From contig CM032230.1 of the NCBI GenBank assembly GCA_019009955.1, positions 110,909,001 to 110,973,000 on the forward strand: a stretch of 64,000 nucleotides of DNA, read 5' to 3'. The first letter of the stretch is position 1, and each line of letters begins with the position of its first letter. The notes under the pieces were generated by a model. It had not been told where the DNA came from, made no database searches, and saw only the letters and a program-made list of their open reading frames with translations. The stretch is from Riptortus pedestris (lineage: Eukaryota > Arthropoda > Insecta > Hemiptera > Alydidae). Positions 46,705 to 56,630 of this stretch are shown piece after piece. A program made the position numbers and the translations under genes.

Positions 46705-46975
46705 ATAAACTAAGCATATTTCCGTCGCAGAATAATATAATGGACTTCATCAAGAAAAGAAAATATGTTAATGCTAATGAACAAAATCTGGTTAGCTTTG
46801 ATATTATGTTTTTCTTTATTGTCTTTTTTCACCGTACAATCTCTCTTAAAGATCACTTTATCAGCCTATCAAAAGTTAACAAATTATGTTATGCATATGA
46901 TTGTAATGACAAGATACAGAGATTAACAAATACCGGATCATCCGTACGTTTCAAAGTCTGAAGTTTTTATTTCTA

Positions 46976-47002
46976 TTATTTATTAACGCCCACTTTTAGC
47001 AT
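46976..47002 (-). repeat. SINE-A tail scrap
   Basis: TTATTTATTAACGCCCACTT joins abruptly onto a HINE-like hairpin end. Confidence 0.5.
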
Positions 47003-47282
47003 TAGATTTCCTTTAAGGGAATCTTCCCTTAAGGGAGGGGGACAGTTATTGAAGTCGTTCTCATGACGCGATTCGCGATTTTCGAATTTTTCTTCAAATG
47101 TCCATCGATCCTACCCTAGATGACGAAAATGAGGTCCTTTCAAAATTTTATTATTAACTGATTATTAACCGAGATAATTGCATTACTCCTACTCATCTCA
47201 TATTTACAAAATGCTATTATGTTATGGAACACTTTACTTGAAGGCTGAATACCAAATATTGTTCTTATTGGACTTAACGTTT
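47003..47282 (+). mobile_element. HINE-like element with doubled hairpin arm, core deleted
   Basis: GATTTCCTTTAAGGGAAT is followed at once by CTTCCCTTAAGGGAG, so the palindrome is duplicated. The arm runs to GATGACGAAAATGAGG. The whole CCGCTCTAGCGG-to-GGATCG core is then missing, and the copy resumes at GATTATTAACCGAGATAATT and type-I module sequence. The 3' end is lost. Confidence 0.7.
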
Positions 47283-47989
47283 TGGTTTTTTTTTTTATTT
47301 ATTTATTTAAATGAGTTCCGTAACAACGGCGATTTACTCACAATTAAATCGTACACGCAAAAAAAAGAATAGCAAAAAATAGAGGGAAACGTCAAAGGAG
47401 TGAACAAAGGTGGTTTTTGATAGGTTCATTGGAATACCGTTTTTATAAGAATCAAATAGTATTGTATGGAAACATCAAGATGGTGAAAATAATATAAATG
47501 AAAATATAAAAAATATAAGATCGACTGGGGAGGGGAGAAATAAATAAAAATAATAATAATAAAATAAGGAAAAGAGAAAAGCAAAGAAATGAGTAAATTA
47601 AAAAAAAGAGAAAACCAAAAAAATTAAAATAAAATAAATAAAATTAATGTTTATACACCCTGCTAATATAAGAAAGCAGTAAGGAGTAGTGTGTGTGTGG
47701 AAATTGTAGATTATAGTGTGTTGTATATATTAATGTCTTTTAAATGTTTAATGATTGAGTCTAGGTAATTACTGTTATCGGTCAAAAGTTCGCTTTAACT
47801 CACAATGAAGTTGTTACTTATATGACATTCAGCATTACAGCAATAGTTAAAGTAAATAGTTTTTAATAAAATTGATATGTTATATTCAGATATATTTCAG
47901 TAATAGTTTTTCTTTCCGGTGAAGAACATTTCTATCTTTCTGTTCAGCTCTCAGCGGTTTACAATTCAGATGCTTCCCGTTGGGAGGTT
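47283..47989. other. Purine-rich low-complexity region
   Basis: 47500-47650 is almost pure purine plus T (AATAAATAAAAATAATAATA and similar). No gene is seen. Confidence 0.5.
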
Positions 47990-48126
47990 ATTAAAATTGA
48001 CTGAAAGATTTCTCATTACCGTTTGTATTTACTCACTTGATGCTCACGTTGGTGTTACCAGCGTGTAAATTTAACCTTCACTGGTAAAATCTGCTTAGTT
48101 TACACAGCCCCTGCTAGGCGGACTTT
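47990..48126 (+). mobile_element. HINE-like 3' end (type II)
   Basis: TTTCTCATTACCGTTTG, GTTGGTGTTACCAGCGTG, GGTAAAATCTGCTTAG, ACACAGCCCCTGCTAGGCGG and ACTTT are present. It matches 24514-24690. Confidence 0.7.
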
Positions 48127-48602
48127 CTGATAGTGTATTGTTCTTATGGAAGTGACCAAATATGAGTTGTAACGAGTGACATTTAGCGATTAGCTACATA
48201 TGTATGAGTTTATTAATTAACTGCAAACAGATTTAGTGGATTCCACTATACGCGTTTTGATTGATACGATGTAACAACGTGTAGCTCAAAGATGGAGTAG
48301 TTATTAAATTAATCTTGAGCAGAAGATAAAGCGAGGAGGTGAGTTATGGTATGCGAGAGGGAGCGTTGAAAGGGACTAACTGAGTTAATGGCTGAGATTG
48401 TGTGGAGGTTGGATTGTGTAGGTTCCCTCCCAATCCAACAGATAATAGCCCGCCATGCTAACCCAATCATAACCTACATTTATTAATTCTCTCCGTCTAA
48501 CCAGCTTTATACAGCTGTCCCGCCGCTAGAAAACGTTTAAATGAACTTAGCGGCCATTTCTTCCATCAAGCTGGAGTACGTTACATAGATTTAATATACT
48601 AT

Positions 48603-49361
48603 TTACAAATAAAGGGAATATAATATTACAGTGGCATTGCCAATATTATTCAATATGATTCACATCGCTGCCTTATAGATTTCTCAAATATATTTAGGCA
48701 GCCGAGCAGAATGAAGCAGATAGACGTGACTGAAGATGGCATATTCGATAGGCCCAAAGTACTCTCCATAAATAAAGACAAATTATCAAATTAAAGTGGA
48801 ATTGGCAATTTTATTTAACCTACTAAAAATGGCATACACCACCACAGCCTCATAAATATCTCAAAAGATATTTATCCAGCCAATCAGAATGAGGCAGATC
48901 GACATGCCTTTCCCTGGTATTTTGGAGTGATCGAATGTACTCTCCATAAACACAGGGATTTATTACAGAGGAATTGACAATATTATTAAACCTATTGGAA
49001 ATGATTTCCACCATCAAAGACTCTTATGTTTCTCAAAAATATTTAGTCAGCCCAGTAGAATGAATCAACTGGACTGAAGATATATTCAATTAACCGAATG
49101 TACTCTCCATAAAAAAAAAGGTAAATATTACAGCAAAATTGACAATATTATTCAACATGATTTACGCCATCACTGCCTTATACATTCTCAAAAATATTTA
49201 GAGAGCCCAGAAGAATGAGCAGATCGACAGGACAGAAGATGGTATTTTGATTTGACCGAATGTACTCCCCATAAATGAAGGAGACTTTTACAGTGTAATT
49301 GACAATATTATTCACCCTATAAATGATTTACTCCCCTACAGTCTTATATGTTTTTCAAAGG
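48603..49361. repeat. Decayed satellite-like array, ~162-178-bp unit, 4.5 copies
   Basis: The anchor TACTCTCCATAAA lies at 48760, 48938 and 49101, with TACTCCCCATAAA at 49263, spaced 178, 163 and 162 bp. Each unit repeats TTACAG..ATTG.CAATATTATT, TCTCAAAAATATTTA..CAGCC and AGAATGA.CAGAT.GAC. Units differ by roughly a quarter of positions, so the array is old. Its unit length is in the range common for animal satellites. Confidence 0.85.
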
Positions 49362-49525
49362 TTTTAAATAAAAGAAAATATAACTGTAGACTTGGCAGGA
49401 TTAATCATCATCCTATTCCTATTAATGATGTAAACCGCCACAGACTATGACAGCTTAATCTAGCTACAAAACTTCCATTATATTAACATGTAAATAACAT
49501 TAAGGTTCTTCAATGGAATGTATAA

Positions 49526-49906
49526 TTAGTTGTCCCTTAAGGGAAATCAGCTATTGAGGTCGTACTCATGACGCGATTTTCGAAAAATTTCTTCAAATGT
49601 CCATCGATCCTACCCAGGAGATGACGAAAATCAGGTCCGTTCAAAATTATATATATATATATATATATATGTCTGGTAACATTCTAGCGGTCGCAGTTTT
49701 TATTTAATTGTCACCAAACTTGGTATTGAATTGTTTTATGTAGAAAGATCAAGTTCGTTAACGGCTGAAATCGGACCAGTGGGAGGGGGGGATTAAGGAA
49801 ATTCGAAATATCTCTGTTACAATACGTCGAATCGAAAAATTGTACAGAACCAATCTTCACGAGGGAAATCTGCTTAGTTTACGCAGCCCCTGCGTGACGG
49901 ACTTTT
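49526..49906 (+). mobile_element. HINE-like element, shortest copy with both ends (381 bp)
   Basis: Starts at CCCTTAAGGGAAATCAGC, with CGTACTCATGACGCG, CATCGATCCTACCCAGG, (TA)n and the core through GAATCGAAAAATTGTACAG. After ..CCAATCTT it jumps directly to CACGAGGGAAATCTGCTTAG, the ACGCAG-CCC-CTGCGT hairpin and GACGGACTTTT. The entire variable 3' module is gone, so the conserved ends and core may be the minimal unit. Confidence 0.88.
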
Positions 49907-49911
49907 CTATG

Positions 49912-50122
49912 GTAGGTCAGGTCAGCCCTGTGTGTTAAGGTGTTAGTCTAAATCTCACTTAATGTACCAAATGTGATGATGGGCCCTGGAAAAAAGGAAT
50001 TCATTTCGTGAAGAACACATTACTTGAAATCCAAAGTCTCACCCTCGCTAGAAACGGATGGTAAGTTGCAGATAACCCGACCCAATTAACCATAGTAGCG
50101 TAAAGTGGACCTTAATAAACAA
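49912..50122 (+). repeat. SINE-A, diverged full-length copy
   Basis: GGTCAGGTCAGCCCTGTGTG, CTCACCCTCGCTAGAAACGG, GCAGATAACCCGACCCAATT and GTGGACCTTAATAAA keep the family order. Box B is largely lost. A T-run follows. Confidence 0.6.
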
Positions 50123-50914
50123 CATGTTTTTTTTTTGTTTTTTTTTAATATTTTTAAGTACTGTGTTATTTAGAGAGATTGATGTTTAATAATTTGTATT
50201 CCCCTCTCGAGAATCGCACCTACGACTGCAGGTTTAACAAGTGCTATAAATAATAAGCCATAAAATTGTAATAAATTAATCATAACATTTATCTTTATAA
50301 AAATGGGTCCAATTACGGTTTCCACGAACTGAATTAGTATAAAAACGACTACGCCTAAAACCGAAACTGATGTAAATATTTCAAGTGCCTTTCTCTGTAA
50401 TAGGAAAATCCCATCTGGCAAACGCAATATTAATAAATAATGATTTGCTTAATCCCTGTTTATTCTTGTCGTATGAACAGTGAGTTCTAAAAGGCTTGAT
50501 CCTATTATATACTGTTGAAGATTAAATTGTACCAAGAATTAATTTAATTAAAATATATTATCCTCTGAGATAAGAGTTTTATCAGATCCATTGAGATGGG
50601 AAGATTATCTGATACACTATCACAGGTCCTTTAATCTTGGGCGGAATAGAATTTCTGCGCCATGTTAATACAATTAACTGATATAGTGCTTTTGATCAGT
50701 CCTAATCGTGCTTACAGACAAACAGATAATTAATTACCATGTATGTATCCTGAGACCTTTGTCACTGACGTCAATAACTTCTGTAATGGTATTAATGTTA
50801 TCCATATCCAACTCCAATATTTTTCTCATAACCACGAATTCATTTGAAATGAGATTTGTTTTTATTTACTGTAAGTGTTAGTACACTTGCATTTATTATT
50901 AGACGATTTAATAT

Positions 50915-51065
50915 ACAAATAATGCTAATTGAGGTGGATTAATTATAGGTCTTAGAGCCAGGTTGGAACTAGACATTTAGACAGTGAGCCTGTCTACTAA
51001 CTAAATAACTTTGCTAATGCGGGAAGAATTTTGACCAATGCGTTAAAACACATGACCAACCTGCT
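50915..51065 (-). repeat. Possible SINE-A relic
   Basis: TGCTAATTGAGGTGGATTAA, GAGCCAGGTTGGAACTAG, CTAACTAAATAACTTTGC and GCGGGAAGAATTTTGACC follow the family order but are very decayed. Confidence 0.4.
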
Positions 51066-51090
51066 ATTGCTATCACTTCAAGTTACACTT

Positions 51091-51554
51091 CTATAGGAGA
51101 TCTCTGGGACATTGTCTCTTGAGGCACCGCGGAGGGGAATATGGATGAGTGGTCCTGGGAAGGGCTAGGACTTCTGGATTAGGATGATTGGATAGCCTGC
51201 TGTGGAATTTGGTGAATCTTATAGCAATTAGGTCCTTTACAAATGGGATATTAAGATCTTTATGGAGGGTGTGATTTGTAATATAATGTGGAGAATCTAC
51301 TATGGTGGGCAGGACTTTAGATCGGATAGTCTGGATGCGTCTGATGTTCGAAGGTTTTGCCTGTACCCCACACTTGTATTGCGTAAGTCCATATTGGTTT
51401 AAGTAGTAACTTGTATATTTTTAGACAAGTGAGATCTTCTATTTAGCCGTCCGTAAAGTTGTCCAAGTCGTCCGTTATGTTCCTCTCTTTGAATTATTGT
51501 GTAGGATTTCCAAGTAAGTCTGGTGTCGAAAAGTAGCCCAAGGTTGTGTATACG
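51091..51554 (-). pseudogene. LINE reverse transcriptase C-terminal part (jockey-like)
   Basis: Read on the minus strand: RIHNLGLLFDTRLTWKSYTI, LGQLYGRLNRRSHLSKNIQV, then by frameshift LLKPIWTYAIQVWGTG. A further shift gives NIRRIQTIRSKVLPTIVDSP, HYITNHTLHKDLNIPFVKD, LSNHPNPEV and ..RCLKRQCPRDLL-stop. LG..D..LTW, K.IWTYGIQ.WG and HTLH.DL.IPFVK are diagnostic of the thumb/connection region of jockey-clade LINEs. The RT catalytic palm (with its DD) is upstream and missing. Two or more frameshifts inactivate it. Confidence 0.8.
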
Positions 51555-51953
51555 CTGGTCCTTACGTTAATCGGTTGGCCCCAACATCTTTCGTACTATA
51601 ATAATATATAAGTACCCTATTTGTTTCTTGTAATACGTACTCGGACCCCCGGATCTCTCAGCAACAACAATCATGTGAGAGTGAATAAAAGCCCTAATAT
51701 TAACAGATCCATTAATGTTAAATATATAATTTAAATCATAATATAATATATACTGCCGCAAGAAAGCAATTTCGCAACTTTAAATTGAGGAAGACTATTC
51801 CAGTATTTTCTGGTCTGTGTGGATTCTCTGGTTCTCTGCATTTGACATTTCACACTATTAATCATTAATTGAAGGTAAAATTGATGTAGGTCATTACACG
51901 AAAAACAAATTAAATACCTAAGAAATATTTATTTCTCACAACAGATGTTTCAA

Positions 51954-52125
<172 letters not shown>

Positions 52126-52715
52126 ACCTCTCTTTGAAATTTTATATCAAACTGAAGATTAACCATAATTGTAGTTGCAGAAGTGGGGGTTTTAGAGGGG
52201 AGGGGCATTACGCAAATTAGTACACTGTCATTTTCCAGCCCCAATAATAGGACTACAAATTTTACCTTAATCGAATTAAGGTAATTCAAGGGAATTCGAA
52301 TTAAAATTCTGATTCTATTACTACAAACTGATTAGGGATCGTTACAAAGGTGGCACAAAACCTATTCATCCCGAGTGATTGCTAGAGTAGTTCCTCTTTT
52401 TATTCAAGCCTGTTTGACTGATGAAAATCAATGGGACAGAACTGCTCATCTATTCATACCAGTGATGGGGAGTATGCTCGTATCTGGGTCGGAAATACAA
52501 ATGAAAGACTTGCTGATAAATGGTGGAATATTGCTCTAATTTCTCGCCGGCATGTCCCAACAGAATGATAACTGACGAATGATGATACCTATCGATCAAT
52601 ACATCTGATTATGGGAATGCTTTATTCGCATCATGTATTTGGAACTAAAGATATTTCAACTAACTTATATTTCACAATAAAAAATAATATAGCAAATAAC
52701 CCTTTTATTTGATAC
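52126..52715. other. Unrecognised stretch
   Basis: One plus-strand frame around 52465-52570 reads SDGEYARIWVGNTNERLADK, then WWNIALISRRHVPTE. It looks protein-like but has no family I can name and no start or splice context. Confidence 0.3.
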
Positions 52716-53120
52716 TTTTAGCAGATTTTTTATGAGGGAAATTTGCTATTGAGGTTGTACCCATGACGCGAGATGGCCAAAATGAGATCTGTTCAAAACT
52801 ATCTTTCTATATATTTGGCGGTTACCGCTCTAGCGGTGGCAATTTTTGTGCTACCGTTTCCGAACTCGATATTTTTATGTAAAAAGAAAGATCAAGTTCG
52901 TTAACGTTTAAAATCGGACCACTGGGAGGGTGGGTTTAAAGGAGGAGACTTTTGAAACTTTAAAAATATCCCTGTTATTATTGATCTGATCGACAAATTG
53001 TATAGAGCCAATCTTAATCTACATTTAATTTCCTATAATTGTTGTTATATACATATTTTCTCTAATATGAGTATTAACCGAGATATTTGTAATGTTTAGT
53101 TTTCAGCCCATTGTAAACTT
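52716..53120 (+). mobile_element. HINE-like element, hairpin-end half
   Basis: TTTTAGCAGATTTTTTATG, TTGAGGTTGTACCCATGACG, a deletion, then GGTTACCGCTCTAGCGG and core to ATTAACCGAGATATTTG. The 3' end is replaced by the next copy. Confidence 0.7.
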
Positions 53121-53129
53121 CTTGTCTGG

Positions 53130-53370
53130 AAATGCTTGTTTGATATATACCATACTCGACATTTAATTGTTTCAGTCAACACTAAAGATTATATATGATG
53201 TTGGCAGAAATCGGACCAGGAATAAGGGGGGGGGGAGGAATTCGAAACTCAAAATATCCCCATTATTATAAGTCGAATAGAAATATGTTATAGAATCAAT
53301 TTTGTTAAAATATTGATGCTCTACCATTGCTGTTCTATATATTTTTCGTAACTCAAATATTAAGTTATAT
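53130..53370 (+). mobile_element. HINE-like core, diverged
   Basis: TGTTTGATATATACCATACTCGAC, GGCAGAAATCGGACCAGG, AAAATATCCCCATTATTATA and CTAC..TTGCTGTTCTATAT blocks of the older group are in order. Confidence 0.5.
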
Positions 53371-53438
53371 GGAAATATCTCGGTTAATATTGAATATAAA
53401 GAAAACATGTACATTACAACATTTTTAGAATACATTTA

Positions 53439-53657
53439 AATTATTTATTAACGGCCATTTTTTTCAACTTAGGCTAATTGGGACGGGTTATCTAGCCGTT
53501 ATCACCCATTTCCAGCCAGATTGGCAAACAGGATTTTATTTAATGAATTCCGTCACTAAATAAGTTCCTTTGTCCAGGCGGGAAACGAACTCGCCACTCT
53601 AGGTTTAACATGAGATTAAAGGCAACGCTTTAATTCACATGGCTAACCTGAGCCACC
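53439..53657 (-). repeat. SINE-A nested in a HINE-like element
   Basis: A full layout from tail TTATTTATTAACGGCC to head CATGGCTAACCTGAGCC. Box B (GCGGGAAACGAACTCGCC on the plus strand) has one change. Imperfect ~15-bp direct repeats of the host flank it (CATTTTTAGAATACA and CATTTACAGAATAGCA). Confidence 0.8.
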
Positions 53658-53880
53658 ATTTACAGAATAGCACTTGCAATAAGATTGTTTTTATACAATG
53701 TTTCGATAAGACGTATAATAAGTGAAATATTTTTAATTTTCGAAATTCCGCCCTCCCGAGGATCCAATTTCAGCCGTTAACTAACTTGACCTTTTATATT
53801 TACATAAAACGTTTAAATATCGAGTTTAGTAACACTTAAACGAAAATTGCGACTGCAATATCGCTAACAAAAAAATATAT

Positions 53881-54710
53881 ATAGTACTGTACCCTGCGCG
53901 CGTTGCTACGCCACCAACTAAAATACTAAACAACGATAAAGATGTATATTATAAAAGTTGCTGTAAATATCAAATTAAACATCTTTTGTCATGTACACGT
54001 TCGCCAAAAAAACAACAATAGGAAACGGAATATGACAATTTTCATATTCCCCCGCTCCGGTTCGTTTCTAAAAATGTTAATATAACTTACAGCCCTTCAA
54101 TAGTTTCTTGTGTATACCTCATTAATACTTCGTTATACGGAAAAAGTGCATACACAAAAGGTACTTTAAATAACAAAATAAACAACTTTTGTTATGCGCA
54201 TAATTGCCAAAAAACCAATAGTAGACGAAATATCGCTATTTTTAATTTCAGACCTCCCTTATAACCCCCACTCCTGTTCATACCTCGACATTTTAAAATA
54301 GCTTATAATCAGGGATGTGTTAATACCAAATCACATACGGAGTTTCGTTTAGTTCGGTTGAGTCTTTTGTTCCATATAAAATTGTTGACTCCCAGTAAAG
54401 TTTTTAGCGTACAATACTTCGGTATACAACAAAAGAGTATATTACAACAGTTACTCTAAATAACAAAATAAACAACTTTTGATATGTGCATATTTACCGA
54501 AAAACCAATAGGAAACGATATATAGCTATTTTTAATTTCAGCCCTCCCTTATAACCCCCACTCCTGTTCGCCTCAGAGAATACTAATATAGCCATAAACC
54601 TAGCCTGATTTAGTAGTAATATGCATACCAAGTTTCATAAAATTTGGTTCATCCGTTTACTAATCTATAAAGGACATACATACAAACATTCATTTTTATA
54701 TATAAGAAGA
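53881..54710 (-). mobile_element. Helitron 4, non-autonomous, minus strand
   Basis: On the minus strand it starts A^TCTTCTTATATATAAAAATG (54710). It has AAACGGATGAACCAAATTTT, two units of the ~290-bp array and ends AGCAACGCGCGCAGGGTAC near 53881. The final CTRR is not clean (ACTA followed by T), so the 3' boundary may have mutated within the (TA)n. The 3' module differs from that of Helitrons 1-3 (GCGTAGC.. rather than GCGAAGCC..). Confidence 0.7.
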
Positions 54711-54773
54711 TGAACGGACCTCATTTTCGTCATCTCTTCAATAGCTGATTTCCGTTTAGGGAAACCTGCTAAA

Positions 54774-55141
54774 TACATAGAGTGATAAAAGTTATCACCT
54801 TGTTATCACTATTGTAAATAATTCATAGGAGTGAATAGAGAGCGATAAGGATATCAATCATCAATACTGAATAGATACAGGAAGGCTATTTATTACCAAG
54901 TTCACCTTGAGCCGGAACGTCTATCATTTATTATTAAGAAAGTTTAGCCCTATCTATTTACTTGCTTTGAGTGACACCTTGTAAGTTGTTTCGATTGGAA
55001 GCAGCTCCAAATCACCTTACCTGCAAACTTTAGCTGTTCCACAGTAATACCGAGCCTACTCTGTTTGAACTGCCTCCAAATGTAATCATTTAACTACTTT
55101 AATGGCAATCCAATGAAAATCAATTCTATAATGTAAAGTAA
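54774..55141. other. Unrecognised spacer
   Basis: About 370 bp with no recognised repeat or frame. Confidence 0.4.
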
Positions 55142-55628
55142 AAAAGTCCGTCAAGCAGAGACTGCGTTAGCTAAGCAGATTTCCCATGTGCGCCACTTAT
55201 TTGCAATATTTCAAAACTTAAAAGTTCAATGGGAACAATATATGGTATTTAATCTTCAAATAAAGTGCGTCATAACATAACAGAATATTGTTAATATGAG
55301 ATGAGTAGGAGTGGGGCTTTACTGAAGACCGAAAACTAAAAAATTCAAATATCTCAGTTAATAATCTAGAAAATGAAAAAATATACATACGATTATTTAT
55401 AGAACATTACATTTGCAAAAATATTGTTTAAATACAATTTTTCGATCCAGCGCATATTAACAGAGATATTAAGAATTTTAGAAATTCTCCCCTTCTTAAC
55501 CCCCACTCCCTCTGTTCCGATTTCAGCCGTTAACGAACTTGATCTTTATTTTTGTAAAAAAACGATTATATATCAAGTTTAGTAACGATAAGACAAAAAT
55601 TGCGGCCAATAGAGCGGTAACAGACAAA

Positions 55629-55684
<56 letters not shown>

Positions 55685-55783
55685 TCTTTTTGAGGCTGCA
55701 TCGCTGGGAAGTATCGTCATTGTGAAAAATTTGCAGAACAAAAATTCCAACCGCTTGAGCTGATAGCCGAAATCCTCACAATT

Positions 55784-55851
<68 letters not shown>

Positions 55852-55971
55852 TATATATACACAGTTTTGAACGGACCTCATTTTCGTCATCTCCTGGGTA
55901 GGATCGATGGATATTTGAAGACAAATTTCAAAAATCGCGTCATGAGTTCCCTTAAGGGAAATTTGCTAAAA
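55142..55971 (-). mobile_element. HINE-like element, both ends, 830 bp, insert between two (TA)n tracts
   Basis: Left end AAAAGTCCGTCAAGCAGAGA, GCTAAGCAGATTTCCC; type-I module; core; CAATAGAGCGGTAACAG. A (TA)n (55631-55681) is followed by ~105 bp of balanced-composition sequence (55683-55788), a second (AT)n (55789-55841) and the arm to TTCCCTTAAGGGAAATTTGC, CTAAA. The arm lacks ~20 bp (TACAACCTCAATAGC). Confidence 0.85.
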
Positions 55972-55975
55972 ATCA

Positions 55976-56558
55976 GTCAAGCGTTAGCCATGCAGATTTA
56001 TCACATGCGTCGCGTATTTGCATTTATCTCGAAACGTAAAAATTTATTGAGAACAATATTTTATATTAAGCTTCACTACAAAATAAAGTAGAAAAAATCC
56101 TAATGCATCTCAGATAAACGCCCAATACTACTGGAACATCATCTAATCCTCTCCATAATTGTTCCAACATTAGAAACAAAAATACATCGGGAAAAGGAAC
56201 TCCAAGTCGGGATCAATAGCTTCAAATAAAGTACTTCATAAAACAACAGATTTTTGTTAATATGGCATGAGTAGAAGTGGGGGTTTACTAAAAGCAGAAA
56301 ACTATAAAATACAAATATCCCCGTTATAATAAAGAAAATATGTATAGTACAACATTTACAGAACATTCAATTTGCAATAAGATTGGTGCAATACCACTTT
56401 TCGATCCAACTTATAGTCGAATTTTCGAAATCCCACCATCTAAACCCCCACTTTTCACTGATCCAATTTCAGCCATTAACGAAAATGATCTTTATTTTTG
56501 AATGTAACGTTTAAATATCGAGTTTGTAAGCGATCACACAACTGCTAGAGCTTTAACA

Positions 56559-56601
<43 letters not shown>

Positions 56602-56630
56602 GTATATATATATATATATACACGTATATA
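55976..56630 (-). mobile_element. HINE-like element, tandem to the previous one, with an insert
   Basis: It starts with a degraded 3' end (GTCAAGCGTTAGCCATGCAG) four bases after the previous copy's end. Type-I module is broken by ~112 bp of unrelated sequence (56093-56204). Core and a long (TA)n finish it, and the hairpin arm is missing. Confidence 0.65.

Larger units (their letters stand above)
53371..54773 (-). mobile_element. HINE-like element with nested SINE-A and Helitron 4
   Basis: ATCTCGGTTAATATTGAATA starts the core. It is interrupted by SINE-A (53439-53657), resumes at CAGAATAGCACTTGCAATAA and runs to ATTGCGACTGCAATATCGC. Helitron 4 (53881-54710) is inserted at the short (TA)n. The hairpin-end arm then continues from TGAACGGACCTCATTTTCG to AGGGAAACCTGCTAAA at 54773. 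Without the insertions the pieces join in normal family order. Confidence 0.8.
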
